From contig NZ_CP031555.1 of assembly GCF_003403095.1 (NCBI RefSeq), positions 992,001 through 1,056,000 on the forward strand: DNA of 64,000 bases, read 5' to 3'. This DNA is from Thalassospira indica. GTDB taxonomy: Bacteria > Pseudomonadota > Alphaproteobacteria > Rhodospirillales > Thalassospiraceae. Position numbers and translations under genes: made by a program. The notes under the pieces were generated by a model. The model was not told the origin of the DNA, did not search any database, and saw only the letters and a list, made by a program, of their open reading frames with translations. Each line of letters opens with the position of its first letter. Positions within the stretch are counted from its first letter, which is position 1. This document shows positions 54,593 through 64,000 of the stretch, piece by piece.

Positions 54593-55076
54593 AGTTTTTC
54601 CGTAAAATCTTCTATTGAAGCTAAATTTTCAAGGTCTAAAAACTTGGGTCAAACACACAAATTAGTCTTACCAATATCAAAAAGACATTTAAGATCATAG
54701 GTGAAATCGCGACGGTGCTTGCGATGGTTGAGGACCTTGATCGGGGTATCGGCGGTAGTCGCAGTGGTGAATGTAAGTAGCGCCATGTCGGGAGGTTCCC
54801 AGCAGGTGTGCTTAGTAAATGCGTAGGCCGGTGGTCAGGAGGTCGCGCATGTGGCTGTATGTGTGCGCCGTCAGTTTATGCGATTTCTTGCTGGCCGCAT
54901 AGAGTGCTTGGGACTGCGTTGTTTTCCGCAGAAAGACATTGTCGAGACGAAAATAGAGGAAATTGGATTTGATGTGAAGGCGGCTGCGGCGCAATAGGAA
55001 TGCACACGATTTTCTTTATCCAATCGCATTCAGCGCTAGGTTAACAACTACGTTCTTGAGAGGTTCATTTGAAAAA
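54593..55076. other. Gap at right edge of island, with short frames
   Basis: 484 bp. AT-rich to ~54,700, then GC-rich like the core, so the island junction is probably within it. The minus strand holds a 45-residue frame at 54649-54786 ('MALLTFTTATTADTPIKVLNHRKHRRDF...') and a 60-residue frame at 54812-54994. Neither is recognised. The first runs from GC-rich into AT-rich DNA and may be the stub of a truncated gene. No integrase or repeat of the tRNA end is visible. Confidence 0.45.
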
Positions 55077-55166
<90 letters not shown>

Positions 55167-55481
55167 GCATGTGTGGTCTTGGCGTTCGAGGCGGTGTTTA
55201 CCGGGATGAGCGCCAGATTGCAAGAGGGAAATCTCAAATTTCATGGACTCTTTTGCCTGGGCTTTTGGGCCGCGCTGTTTGCCCCGGTTTGGAAGGCGTG
55301 CAGGTTCTTGCAAATCTGCGGCTTTGCCATGCGGTCCCGGGCGGCGTAAAAGGTCACTCTGTGGTTGACTCTTGGGGGCAAAAGCGGTAATTCACCCGTT
55401 CTTCGCAGCGGTTCGGTATCTGTTAGCAGCGGCACCGAGCTGCGCGTTTGTGTTTCCAGAATGTTTTTCAGGAACTTTTAG
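55167..55481. other. Gap upstream of rplU
   Basis: 315 bp between tRNA-Ser and rplU. It contains TTGACT about 115 bp before the rplU start, a possible -35 element; no clear -10. It should hold the rplU operon promoter and 5' leader. No protein frame is supported; a frame spanning the tRNA is its translation. Confidence 0.45.
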
Positions 55482-55793
55482 ATGTACGCAATCATCAAAA
55501 CTGGCGGCAAACAGTATAAAGTTGCTGCCAACGACGTTATCAAAGTCGAAAAGATCGCTGCCCAGGCCGGTGATACCGTGAAACTTGAAGAAGTTCTCAT
55601 GGTTGCTGGCGACGGTGCGCCGAAGGTTGGTGCTCCGTTGGTCAAAGGTGCTTCTGTAACTGCAGAAGTTCTCGAACAGGCCAAGGGCGACAAGGTGATC
55701 GTTTTCAAGAAAAAGCGCCGGCATAACTACCGTCGCAAAAATGGTCATCGCCAGAACCTGACTGTTCTGCGCATCAAGGACATCAAAGCCTGA
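55482..55793 (+). CDS. rplU: 50S ribosomal protein L21
   Basis: 103 residues, full length for bacterial bL21. Starts '[24 protein letters not shown]' and ends with the C-terminal signature '[23 protein letters not shown]'. Binds 23S rRNA in the large subunit. Heads the conserved rplU-rpmA-obgE-proB gene string. Confidence 0.98.
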   Translation: MYAIIKTGGKQYKVAANDVIKVEKIAAQAGDTVKLEEVLMVAGDGAPKVGAPLVKGASVTAEVLEQAKGDKVIVFKKKRRHNYRRKNGHRQNLTVLRIKDIKA

Positions 55794-55828
55794 TTTATCA
55801 GGTTGAGATGCAGTTTTAGGAGAGTTTC

Positions 55829-56089
55829 ATGGCTCATAAGAAAGCTGGTGGTAGTTCGCGCAACGGTCGTGACTCCGAAGGTCGCCGTCTCGGCGTTAAA
55901 AAATTCGGTGGTCAGGCAGTTGTTGCAGGCAACATTCTCGTTCGTCAGCGTGGCACCAAGTTCCATGCCGGTGACAATGTTGGCCTCGCCAAAGACCACA
56001 CCCTGTTTGCGACTGTGAACGGTTCTGTCCAGTTCAAGTCGGGCTTCAAGGGTCGTACCTACGTAACCGTCGTTCCGGCCGAGGCGTAA
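55829..56089 (+). CDS. rpmA: 50S ribosomal protein L27
   Basis: 86 residues. N-terminal '[31 protein letters not shown]' is the canonical bL27 tail that reaches the peptidyl transferase centre; no Firmicute-type cleaved leader. Body includes '[15 protein letters not shown]'. AGGAG precedes the ATG. 35 bp after rplU. Confidence 0.98.
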   Translation: MAHKKAGGSSRNGRDSEGRRLGVKKFGGQAVVAGNILVRQRGTKFHAGDNVGLAKDHTLFATVNGSVQFKSGFKGRTYVTVVPAEA

Positions 56090-56126
56090 GCCTCCCGTCG
56101 GCTGCGCGATACGTAGCAAGATTTTC

Positions 56127-56164
56127 GAGGGAGGAATGAGCAATCATTCCTCCCTTGTTTTATG
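56127..56164 (+). terminator. Terminator/attenuator between rpmA and obgE
   Basis: GGGAGGAATGA (56129-56139) pairs perfectly with TCATTCCTCCC (56144-56154) across a 4-nt loop, followed by TTGTTTTA. It ends most rplU-rpmA transcripts; obgE probably has its own promoter or receives read-through. Confidence 0.85.
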
Positions 56165-56232
56165 TGATATAGAATTTCGGACCCCGTCGCTGCGCGTGCC
56201 TCGCGCACCGGGGAGCCAATATAAAGTGATAA

Positions 56233-58415
<2,183 letters not shown>

Positions 58416-58445
58416 GCGCAAGCGCTGCACAATTTCAGCAGACCC

Positions 58446-58474
58446 AAAGGGGACGTTCGTGTCCCTTTTTTTGC
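58446..58474 (+). terminator. proB terminator
   Basis: AAAGGGGAC (58446-58454) pairs with GTCCCTTTTT (58460-58469) over a short loop and a T7 run follows. Strong intrinsic terminator. Confidence 0.85.
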
Positions 58475-58490
58475 GTCTGCGAACCAATCA

Positions 58491-58532
58491 TAAAAAAGGC
58501 TGGCCTCCGGAATACAGAGGACAGCCTTTTTT
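58491..58532. terminator. Second, bidirectional terminator
   Basis: AAAAAAGGCTG (58492-58502) pairs with CAGCCTTTTTT (58522-58532), with inner CCTC/GAGG. Its A-run on one strand and T-run on the other let it stop both proB and the convergent XRE gene. Confidence 0.85.
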
Positions 58533-58562
58533 GCGGTGGCACTATGGTCCGGATATGCGGAC

Positions 58563-58958
58563 TTAGGCAGCCTGATCGGCAAGGGCACGGGCCATCTGGC
58601 TCAGTGCTTCCTGATGCTTCTCGTGCTTGATGCTTGCAAAGTTACGTGCAAGTTCAAGGCACATACGCTGACGCGCATTGAGCTCGGTTTCCTGATTGCC
58701 TTCCAGGCCTTCATAGAAATAGCTTACCGGAACGCCCAGCACCTGAGAGATTTCGTAAAGACGACCAGCAGAGATGCGGTTAATGCCGCGCTCGTATTTG
58801 TGAGCCTGCTGATAGGTAACGCCAATCAGGTCCGCCATCTGCTGCTGGGAAAGGCCCAGCATGATGCGACGTTCGCGGATGCGCTGACCAACATAACGGT
58901 CAGTGTCTGTGGCGCGGTTTGCGCGTTTCGGTTCTTCGGTTTGTGTGTTCTCAGTCAT
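58563..58958 (-). CDS. XRE-family HTH regulator
   Basis: 131 residues. HTH_3 domain at ~25-80: 'VGQRIRERRIMLGLSQQQMADLIGVTYQQAHKYERGINRISAGRLYEISQVLGVPVSYFYEG', typical lambda repressor-like. C-terminal ~45 residues form a helical tail ('RMCLELARNFASIKHEKHQEALSQMARALA'). Proteins of this shape are widespread in alphaproteobacteria, often as SOS- or cell-cycle-linked regulators, but the targets here are unknown. ATG at 58958; the frame is open to 59063 with atypical residues. Confidence 0.88.
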   Translation of the reverse strand: MTENTQTEEPKRANRATDTDRYVGQRIRERRIMLGLSQQQMADLIGVTYQQAHKYERGINRISAGRLYEISQVLGVPVSYFYEGLEGNQETELNARQRMCLELARNFASIKHEKHQEALSQMARALADQAA

Positions 58959-59139
58959 GTTATAATCCGTTATCAACCGCCAGTTATTATTCCCCACTTC
59001 GGATGCTGTCGGGTTCGTTGTTTTTCCCGATATGTCACACCCATCGCGGCACCTTTCAGGCACTGCGATTTTGATGACCTGTACCTGAACATTGGTCAGA
59101 TAATCATTACAGCTTTCCGCCAGAAGCTAGCTATATAGG

Positions 59140-59484
59140 TCAATCGAGCTGTCTTTGTCTAGTGCAGAAGGCGAAAAAAAAGACGTTCGTTTCTACGCTG
59201 TCTGGTTTGTGATGAAGCGCATAGCTGGCATGCGCAGACTGAATGACCGGCGGTTGCAAAAGGTTTTCCTGAGGTAGGATCTGACCCAGAAGCTGGGTCC
59301 AGAATGCTGCACTGCCCACAAGATCATGGGGTTGCAGCCACGCGCCACCACCCTGCGCAATTTTTTCAACAGGTGAAAATTGCGTCAGTTGCTCGATCCC
59401 GATCCCGGCAGGACCATCGGTTCCACTGCTCGCAGTTTCGGTCCTGCGGGCCGGGAGCATGGAAATCGGTGTGATCGCGGTCAT
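59140..59484 (-). CDS. Hypothetical protein, doubtful
   Basis: 114 residues of no recognised family ('MTAITPISMLPARRTETASSGTDGPAGIGIEQLTQFSPVEK...'). No clear Shine-Dalgarno and no membrane or signal segment. Near its end is an A-rich/T-rich run (59174-59181), reading FFFAF. It is of similar base style to its neighbours and lies upstream of the XRE gene on the same strand. It may be real or a chance frame. Confidence 0.35.
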   Translation of the reverse strand: MTAITPISMLPARRTETASSGTDGPAGIGIEQLTQFSPVEKIAQGGGAWLQPHDLVGSAAFWTQLLGQILPQENLLQPPVIQSAHASYALHHKPDSVETNVFFFAFCTRQRQLD

Positions 59485-59704
59485 GTGTTTTTCGGTTTAT
59501 TGGGTCATTGTTGCCTGTGTATTTCGGGACTCCGTGGGTTTTGGTCTGTGGTCATGGCAATCACCCGGCAAAAATTGCCGCCTTTCGGCGGTGCCGGGCG
59601 TTCTGAAAGTGTTAACGAAAAATTTATGCAGGATTGGTGCCGGACGGCTTGGGCGTTCGGCGGGGCATTGTTTGCCGCCCGGCCAAACATCTGATGCGGG
59701 CATG

Positions 59705-59742
59705 AAAAAAGGCGAAGTGCGCTATGGCAGCTTCGCCTTTTT
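59705..59742. terminator. Bidirectional terminator downstream of phaR
   Basis: AAAAAAGGCGAAG (59705-59717) pairs with CTTCGCCTTTTT (59731-59742). A good T-tract is on each strand. It closes the phaR transcript. The rest of the 59485-59774 gap shows nothing else. Confidence 0.85.
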
Positions 59743-59774
59743 GATCTCAGTGCCCGGGATGCGGGCCGGGGGCC

Positions 59775-60392
59775 TTATTTGCCGGACTTGCCACCGGCAA
59801 GGTTGTTAAGCTGCGCCTGCATGGCTTCAAGCTGGCTTTTCAGCTCATCCAATGACGCATCTGATTTCGCAGCACCGGGTGCTGTTGGCTTTTTCGGGCC
59901 TTCGCCGGTCGGCTCACCATTTTCATCCTGCATGAAGGGCGAGAACATCTTCATCGTCTGTTCAAACAGCGCGATGTTCTGTTTGTTCATTTCCTCGAAC
60001 TGGCCAAACGGGAACATGCCCTGCATGGTGCCCTGCATATATTCGCGCATCTGTTCCTGATTATGGCCAAAGGCGCGCATTGCCTGTTCAAGGTAGCTCG
60101 GCACCAGCCCCTGAAGGCTGTCGCCATAAAAACCGATCAATTGGCGCAGGAAGCTGATCGGCAGAAGGTTCTGCCCCTTGTTTTCTTCCTCGACAATAAT
60201 CTGGGTAAGGACCGGACGGGTGATGTCTTCACCCGATTTCGCGTCATAGACAACAAAGTCGGTATTGTCTTTGACCATCTGCGAAAGGTGATCAAGCGTC
60301 ACATAGGAACTGGTCGCCGTGTTATAGAGGCGGCGGTTCGCATATTTCTTGATAACGATGCGGTCCTGATCATCTGATTTCTTGTTGGTCAT
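59775..60392 (-). CDS. phaR: Polyhydroxyalkanoate synthesis repressor PhaR
   Basis: 205 residues. N-terminal DNA-binding PHB_acc_N domain 'IVIKKYANRRLYNTATSSYVTLDHLSQMV' (~12-40) followed by the PHB_acc domain ('RPVLTQIIVEEENKGQNLLPISFLRQLIGFYGDSLQGLVPSYLEQAM'). A Met/Gln-rich helical region and a C-terminal coiled coil follow. It represses phasin and synthase genes until it binds PHB. It is divergent from the phaE/phaC-like pair across a 341-bp gap, the expected place for its operator. Confidence 0.95.
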   Translation of the reverse strand: MTNKKSDDQDRIVIKKYANRRLYNTATSSYVTLDHLSQMVKDNTDFVVYDAKSGEDITRPVLTQIIVEEENKGQNLLPISFLRQLIGFYGDSLQGLVPSYLEQAMRAFGHNQEQMREYMQGTMQGMFPFGQFEEMNKQNIALFEQTMKMFSPFMQDENGEPTGEGPKKPTAPGAAKSDASLDELKSQLEAMQAQLNNLAGGKSGK

Positions 60393-60733
60393 GGCGTCTT
60401 TCCTGCTTCCCTGTTTCCCGGACGTATGTCTGGCGAACCTTCTGGTGGTGTCGTTCCACCTGCTTTGCGCCCCGGCAATTCACATTGTTGCGTTTACGAT
60501 GTTGCGCAGCATTTTCGATTTTGCATTCGCTCAGAAGACTGTGAGAGTGCCGCGAATTTTCCAATGTGTCCAGTATTCAACGCGAAGTGCAGTGCGAAAA
60601 ACAACTTTGGATACCGTTTGTTGCGCCACAGCACGGGAATTCGTTTTCCCGCGCCCCTCAACCTCCTATAGTGGTCGCCAACAGATATGCGTCGCATCTG
60701 GGAACAATACTGGGAACAATAAGGGTATCGCCG
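60393..60733. other. Divergent regulatory gap between phaR and phaE-like gene
   Basis: 341 bp, no gene supported. Several TGC/GCA-containing words (e.g. GAAGTGCAGTGCG near 60585, TTTTGCATTCG near 60522) could be PhaR target sites, though no exact operator is proven. An exact 12-bp tandem duplication, CTGGGAACAATA twice (60698-60709, 60710-60721), lies 12 bp before the start of the right-hand gene. Confidence 0.45.
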
Positions 60734-61549
60734 ATGGCCAAGGCTACGAACGACCCCGACCAATCACAAACCACAGGGGCTTCGTCATCAGACGCCGATG
60801 ACGAACGGCTTGACCAACTTGCCCGGCAGTTTCTTGAACTCTGGCGCCAACAGGTCGCCGCAACGGCTGATGGCGCCCATGCCGCCAGTGCCATCGGACG
60901 TCTCTATGCATCCCTTGGTGCCGATACCACTCGCATGGGCGAAGGCTTTGAAGCCTGGGGCAAGTTGATCGGTCAAATGGCGATGGGCCAACATCCGGCC
61001 GCCGGGCCCGGAAATCCAATCAACAACCCGATGGGCGATGCCATGGCAGCCGCCAACCCGTTGCAGGCGATGATGGATCAGATGGCCAAGGCCGCACGCG
61101 AACTGCCCGCATCGCCGTTCGCAGGCATGCCGTTTGCGCCAGATATGTCGGCGATGGCCGGTATGGCCGGGATGACGCCCAAACCAGACACGGCAAAAGC
61201 CGAACCGGATGCTGCCGGTAATGCTGCCGGTGATGCGGATGGACAGACATCCGATAAAGACAGCGCACAAACATCCGCCGCAGATGAAGCCAACAAGACT
61301 TCCAAAACCAAACGTGCTGCAAAAAATGCTGCAAAGGGGCAGGGGAAGAATGATCAGTCCGCCAAAACAAAAGCCGCTTCCGCCAAAACGCGAAAATCAG
61401 AGGCGGGCGGGGCCAAGACCGCTTCCGATGCATCTGGCAGTCGAGATGACGAGCTGGCTCAGCTCGCGCGCCGCATTGCCGATCTTTCTGAAACAATTGC
61501 TGCCCTGGAAGCCGGAACTGAAGGATCAGGCGGAAAGTCTTCTGGCTGA
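60734..61549 (+). CDS. PhaE-like PHA synthase subunit
   Basis: 271 residues. N-terminal helical region with 'LDQLARQFLELWRQQ' and 'AASAIGRLYASLGADTTRMGEGFEAWGKLI', then Met/Pro-rich stretch, a Lys/Ala-rich phasin/histone-like tract (~150-225), and a C-terminal coiled coil 'DDELAQLARRIADLSETIAALEA'. This pattern and its place just before PhaC match the accessory subunit PhaE of class III PHA synthase, or a phasin. ATG at 60734. Its last ~104 nt overlap the PhaC frame. Confidence 0.65.
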   Translation: MAKATNDPDQSQTTGASSSDADDERLDQLARQFLELWRQQVAATADGAHAASAIGRLYASLGADTTRMGEGFEAWGKLIGQMAMGQHPAAGPGNPINNPMGDAMAAANPLQAMMDQMAKAARELPASPFAGMPFAPDMSAMAGMAGMTPKPDTAKAEPDAAGNAAGDADGQTSDKDSAQTSAADEANKTSKTKRAAKNAAKGQGKNDQSAKTKAASAKTRKSEAGGAKTASDASGSRDDELAQLARRIADLSETIAALEAGTEGSGGKSSG

Positions 61550-62639
61550 GCTTGAGGCCTATCACCCCGATGATGTCGCCCAGGCGCTTGATCGGGTCGC
61601 CTTTGATCGCCACGCTGGGTTCCATGACGGGGTGCGCGCCTATCAACGCCATCCCTATCGCCGCCCGCGTGATCAGGACCGCAAAGATATCCCGACCGTC
61701 TGGGAAGAGGGATCGACACGGGTATATGATTATGGCGCGACTTCTGACAACAAGGCGGCAAAAACCGGCGAAGTCGTCCTGCTTGTGCCGTCGCTGGTCA
61801 ATCGCGGCTATATCCTTGACCTCAATGAGAAGCGAAGCTTTGCGCGCTATCTCGCCAAATGCGGCTATCGTCCGCTTCTGGTCGAATGGGGCTATCCCGG
61901 CATGGATGAAGCCAACTTTGGCCTTGATGATTATGTTGCCGGCCGTCTGGTCACCATCCTTCAGGATGTCGCCGATATAAATGGCGGGCCGGTGCCGGTG
62001 GTGGGCTATTGCATGGGCGGGGTTGTTGCCCTTGCGGCGACACTTCTCGATCCGGCACAGGTCTCAAAGCTTGTCCTGCTGGCAACCCCTTGGGACTTCA
62101 TGGCCGCCGGTCCGACCCAGTCACGCATTGCTGCGGCCTTTGCGCCCTCGCTGCCGCAAATGCTGGCAATCCATGACACTTTGCCCGTGGACGTGCTGCA
62201 AAGCCTGTTTGCCAGCCTCGATCCCTTCATGATGGGTGAAAAATTCCGGCGTTTTCAGGCCATGGCAATGGATTCAACCAAAGCACAGGATTTTGTCGCC
62301 CTTGAAGACTGGCTCAATGACGGCGTGCCCTTGCCGCGACGGGTCGCGGTCGATTGCCTGATTGGCTGGTATGTCGAAAACCGCCCGGCCAAGGGCCAGT
62401 GGCAGATTGACGGCATTGATATCAATCCGGCGGACTTGTCCTGCCCTGTGTTGGCCGTGATCCCGGAAAATGACCGCATCGTCCCACCCGAAAGCGCGCA
62501 GGCGCTGTTTGATGCCTGCCCCGAAGATCTCCGCAACGAACTTCATCCATCCGCCGGCCACATCGGCATGATGGTCGGATCGCGCGCGGAAAAATCGACG
62601 TGGAAACCGCTGGTCGACTGGCTGGCGAAAAAGAACTAG
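61446..62639 (+). CDS. phaC: Class III-like PHA synthase (PhaC)
   Basis: 397 residues. Alpha/beta hydrolase with lipase-like box GYCMGG (Cys189), Asp in 'AVIPENDRIVPP' and His in 'SAGHIGMMVGS', forming the synthase triad. 'LLVPSLVNRGYILDLNEKRSFARYLAKCGYRPLLVEWGYPGMDE' is the PhaC core. The short length matches class III. Chosen start is ATG 61446, which overlaps the PhaE-like gene out of frame by 104 nt; downstream TTG codons (about 61476 and 61497) are alternatives giving less overlap. It polymerises (R)-3-hydroxyacyl-CoA on granules. No phaA/phaB adjoin. Confidence 0.82.
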   Translation: MTSWLSSRAALPIFLKQLLPWKPELKDQAESLLAELEAYHPDDVAQALDRVAFDRHAGFHDGVRAYQRHPYRRPRDQDRKDIPTVWEEGSTRVYDYGATSDNKAAKTGEVVLLVPSLVNRGYILDLNEKRSFARYLAKCGYRPLLVEWGYPGMDEANFGLDDYVAGRLVTILQDVADINGGPVPVVGYCMGGVVALAATLLDPAQVSKLVLLATPWDFMAAGPTQSRIAAAFAPSLPQMLAIHDTLPVDVLQSLFASLDPFMMGEKFRRFQAMAMDSTKAQDFVALEDWLNDGVPLPRRVAVDCLIGWYVENRPAKGQWQIDGIDINPADLSCPVLAVIPENDRIVPPESAQALFDACPEDLRNELHPSAGHIGMMVGSRAEKSTWKPLVDWLAKKN

Positions 62640-62649
62640 TGCACCCGCG

Positions 62650-63624
62650 TTACTCCGCACTTTCGGTGGCAAGTTGGGCGCGCTCCGGCGCCCAGCGCAG
62701 GGTCAGGCGCGCCAGAAGGGCGATGATGATCAGGGTCAGGATGACCCGCCCCACCAGCACCACCCAGATATCCGCACCAAGTGCGAGCATGATCGCCGTA
62801 TCCTCAATGAGGGAATGTGACAGCGACAACCAGCTGAGCGACAGGAAAAGGGTGCGTTTGGGGTAATTGTTCTTGCGCGCCTCATCAATGATCAGCGCCC
62901 CGCCATAGGTAATGCCGAGTAACACACCGATGGTGGTCACTGGTGCCACATCACGCGAAATGCCCGAAATCCGCAGGACCGGCATCATGGCCTGTGTGAT
63001 GCGCGCCGTGATTCCGGTTTTCTCCAGGATATCCAGCAGGATCAACAAGCCGACAATCACGCCAAAGGTCACCACAAGCGATTTGACCACCTGAATGGAC
63101 CAATCCATCCACGCGGCCAGCCCGCTGGTAGCGGCGGTCGCAGCTTCACTGCCGACCATCCAGGAAAAATCAACCGGCTCGGACAGCCATCCGGTCAAAT
63201 CGCTCAGCCAAGTCACCAATGCGGCATATCCGATCGCGGCACCCACGCGAAGGGCGGTGGTTGCCCAAAAACTCGCCCCGGCCCGTTTGACAATAGCCTG
63301 TTCCACCGGCAGGCCGTGGGCAAACAGCATCATCGCACACAGCGCACTAAGTTGTGCCGCGGTCATATCAAGGTGTGCTGCCAGCCCGATAAAGGCCCCG
63401 ACTGCGCCATACATGCTGACCAACACACATGTCGCCCAGATCAACCCGGCCTCCGGCGGCAGCCCAATCAGCGCCATGACCGGCGCCAGCCAGTTGGAAA
63501 CCAGTTCAACCGCGCCGAATTCCTCGGCAATGCGGACAATTACCATCACGGGCAACATCACCTTGATCAGGGTGATGAACAGTTTCTGGCTGCGGTTGAT
63601 CAGGTCAAAGGCATAGCGATGCAT
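62650..63624 (-). CDS. Nucleoside-recognition (Gate) domain membrane protein
   Basis: 324 residues, eight or more transmembrane helices with two related halves. The halves carry Gate-domain (PF07670) patterns: 'KLFITLIKVMLPVMVIVRIAEEFG...' with 'GLPPEAGLIWATCVLVSMYGAVGAF' and 'ITQAMMPVLRISGISRDVAPVTTIGVLLGITYGGALI'. Relatives include SpmA/SpmB and YjiH-type proteins; substrate is unknown. The C-terminus meets phaC with 10 bp between stops. It is divergent from the Lrp-like gene. Confidence 0.8.
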   Translation of the reverse strand: MHRYAFDLINRSQKLFITLIKVMLPVMVIVRIAEEFGAVELVSNWLAPVMALIGLPPEAGLIWATCVLVSMYGAVGAFIGLAAHLDMTAAQLSALCAMMLFAHGLPVEQAIVKRAGASFWATTALRVGAAIGYAALVTWLSDLTGWLSEPVDFSWMVGSEAATAATSGLAAWMDWSIQVVKSLVVTFGVIVGLLILLDILEKTGITARITQAMMPVLRISGISRDVAPVTTIGVLLGITYGGALIIDEARKNNYPKRTLFLSLSWLSLSHSLIEDTAIMLALGADIWVVLVGRVILTLIIIALLARLTLRWAPERAQLATESAE

Positions 63625-63809
63625 GGGGCGGCAATCCGATTAGGTGTCGAGGGTGTCGAGCGTGTTTAGATCGTCGGTGGTGTGCGCATGTAAGGTCGTT
63701 CAAGGCCGCGATCATGCCACGGGTTTTTGATTTTTGTGCAGCGTATTTACGCATCTTCATGCAATATGAAGGCGTTATTAAGCTGATTGGCGCGGTGGAG
63801 TTGCGTAAT

Positions 63810-64000
63810 ATGTCCGAACTGGATCAGATCGATACCAAAATCCTGCGCCAGTTGCAGGAAAACGCCGGTATACCCAATGCCGAACTGGCAGATCGTATCG
63901 GCCTGTCGCCCTCGGCCTGTTTGCGGCGTGTGACGAAGTTACGCCAATCAGGGGTGATTCGCAAAACCGTGGCGGTGATTGACCCGGCCCAGGTCGGACG
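63810..64000 (+). CDS. Lrp/AsnC-family regulator, cut by window end
   Basis: First 63 residues only. N-terminal HTH of the Lrp family: 'SELDQIDTKILRQLQENAGIPNAELADRIGLSPSACLRRVTKLRQSGVIRK', followed by 'TVAVIDPAQVG', where the RAM domain begins. ATG at 63810, with GGTGGAG upstream. The gene may control the divergent Gate-domain gene or amino acid metabolism; neither is shown. Confidence 0.9.
   Translation, partial: MSELDQIDTKILRQLQENAGIPNAELADRIGLSPSACLRRVTKLRQSGVIRKTVAVIDPAQVG

Noticed and set aside
54812..54994. 60-residue frame as a possible integrase remnant near tRNA-Ser
   Set aside because: I looked for the integrase R-H-R-Y blocks and found none; left unassigned within the gap entry.
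60382..60801. 139-residue plus-strand frame between phaR and the phaE-like gene
   Set aside because: Overlaps phaR start and the phaE-like start, Cys-rich with no family; the region is a divergent promoter.

Overview
The window reads as a chromosomal segment of an alphaproteobacterium, most likely a marine Rhodospirillales member of the Thalassospira type. This is inferred from gene content and protein style: BamF/DUF3035 after lspA, paired M16 peptidases, a PomA/PomB-like stator, phaR beside a class III-like PHA synthase, and a TroABCD-type metal transporter with MntR. I could not run a database search. Flanking genes are GC-rich with short gaps; positions ~30.95-54.7 kb are visibly AT-richer and mosaic.

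Left flank (1-30.9 kb). A NnrU-like membrane protein, a B12-fold protein without the cobalamin histidine and a small helical protein are followed by a DUF4743 Nudix hydrolase, an ACT-like protein, a 40-residue membrane peptide, an MHYT-GGDEF-EAL c-di-GMP enzyme, an M23 peptidase, a fatty acid hydroxylase-type protein, a methyltransferase and a MaoC hydratase. Next is a housekeeping run: ribF, ileS, lspA, bamF, two M16 peptidases, mutL and a GNAT. A motA-motB pair is followed by a degenerate receiver-pentapeptide protein. A Fur-box-preceded siderophore-interacting protein comes next, then a TroABCD-like transporter whose first permease carries a DtxR-like tail, divergent from mntR.

Central island (~31.0-54.7 kb). 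Nineteen genes on the minus strand form a surface polysaccharide cluster. In transcription order: a PglK-like ABC flippase; a nonulosonic acid module (NeuB-type synthase, 4,6-dehydratase, an unrecognised 246-residue protein, a cytidylyltransferase-aminotransferase fusion); a methyltransferase; a capsule-type glycosyltransferase; a Wzy/ligase-like membrane protein; a GT4; asparagine synthase; a methyltransferase; a GT4; an acetamidino module (N-acetyl sugar amidotransferase, HisH2, HisF2); a UDP-L-QuiNAc/L-FucNAc module (RmlD-like reductase, FnlA-like dehydratase/epimerase, 2-epimerase); and a WbuB-like transferase. The predicted glycan holds a 2-acetamido-2,6-dideoxy-L-hexose, a nonulosonic acid-like sugar and an acetamidino group, possibly also a uronamide. 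No initiating phosphoglycosyltransferase or Wzx is present, so these must be elsewhere. The right edge lies at the 3' end of a tRNA-Ser gene.

Right flank (55.1-64 kb). tRNA-Ser(CGA); rplU-rpmA-obgE-proB; an XRE regulator; phaR; divergently a PhaE-like protein overlapping a class III-like PHA synthase; a Gate-domain membrane protein; and the start of an Lrp/AsnC regulator cut by the window end.

The most notable points are the composite island with its unidentified 246-residue protein and odd amidotransferase N-terminus, the permease-regulator fusion in the Mn/Fe transporter, the stator-linked degenerate receiver, and the out-of-frame PhaE/PhaC overlap.
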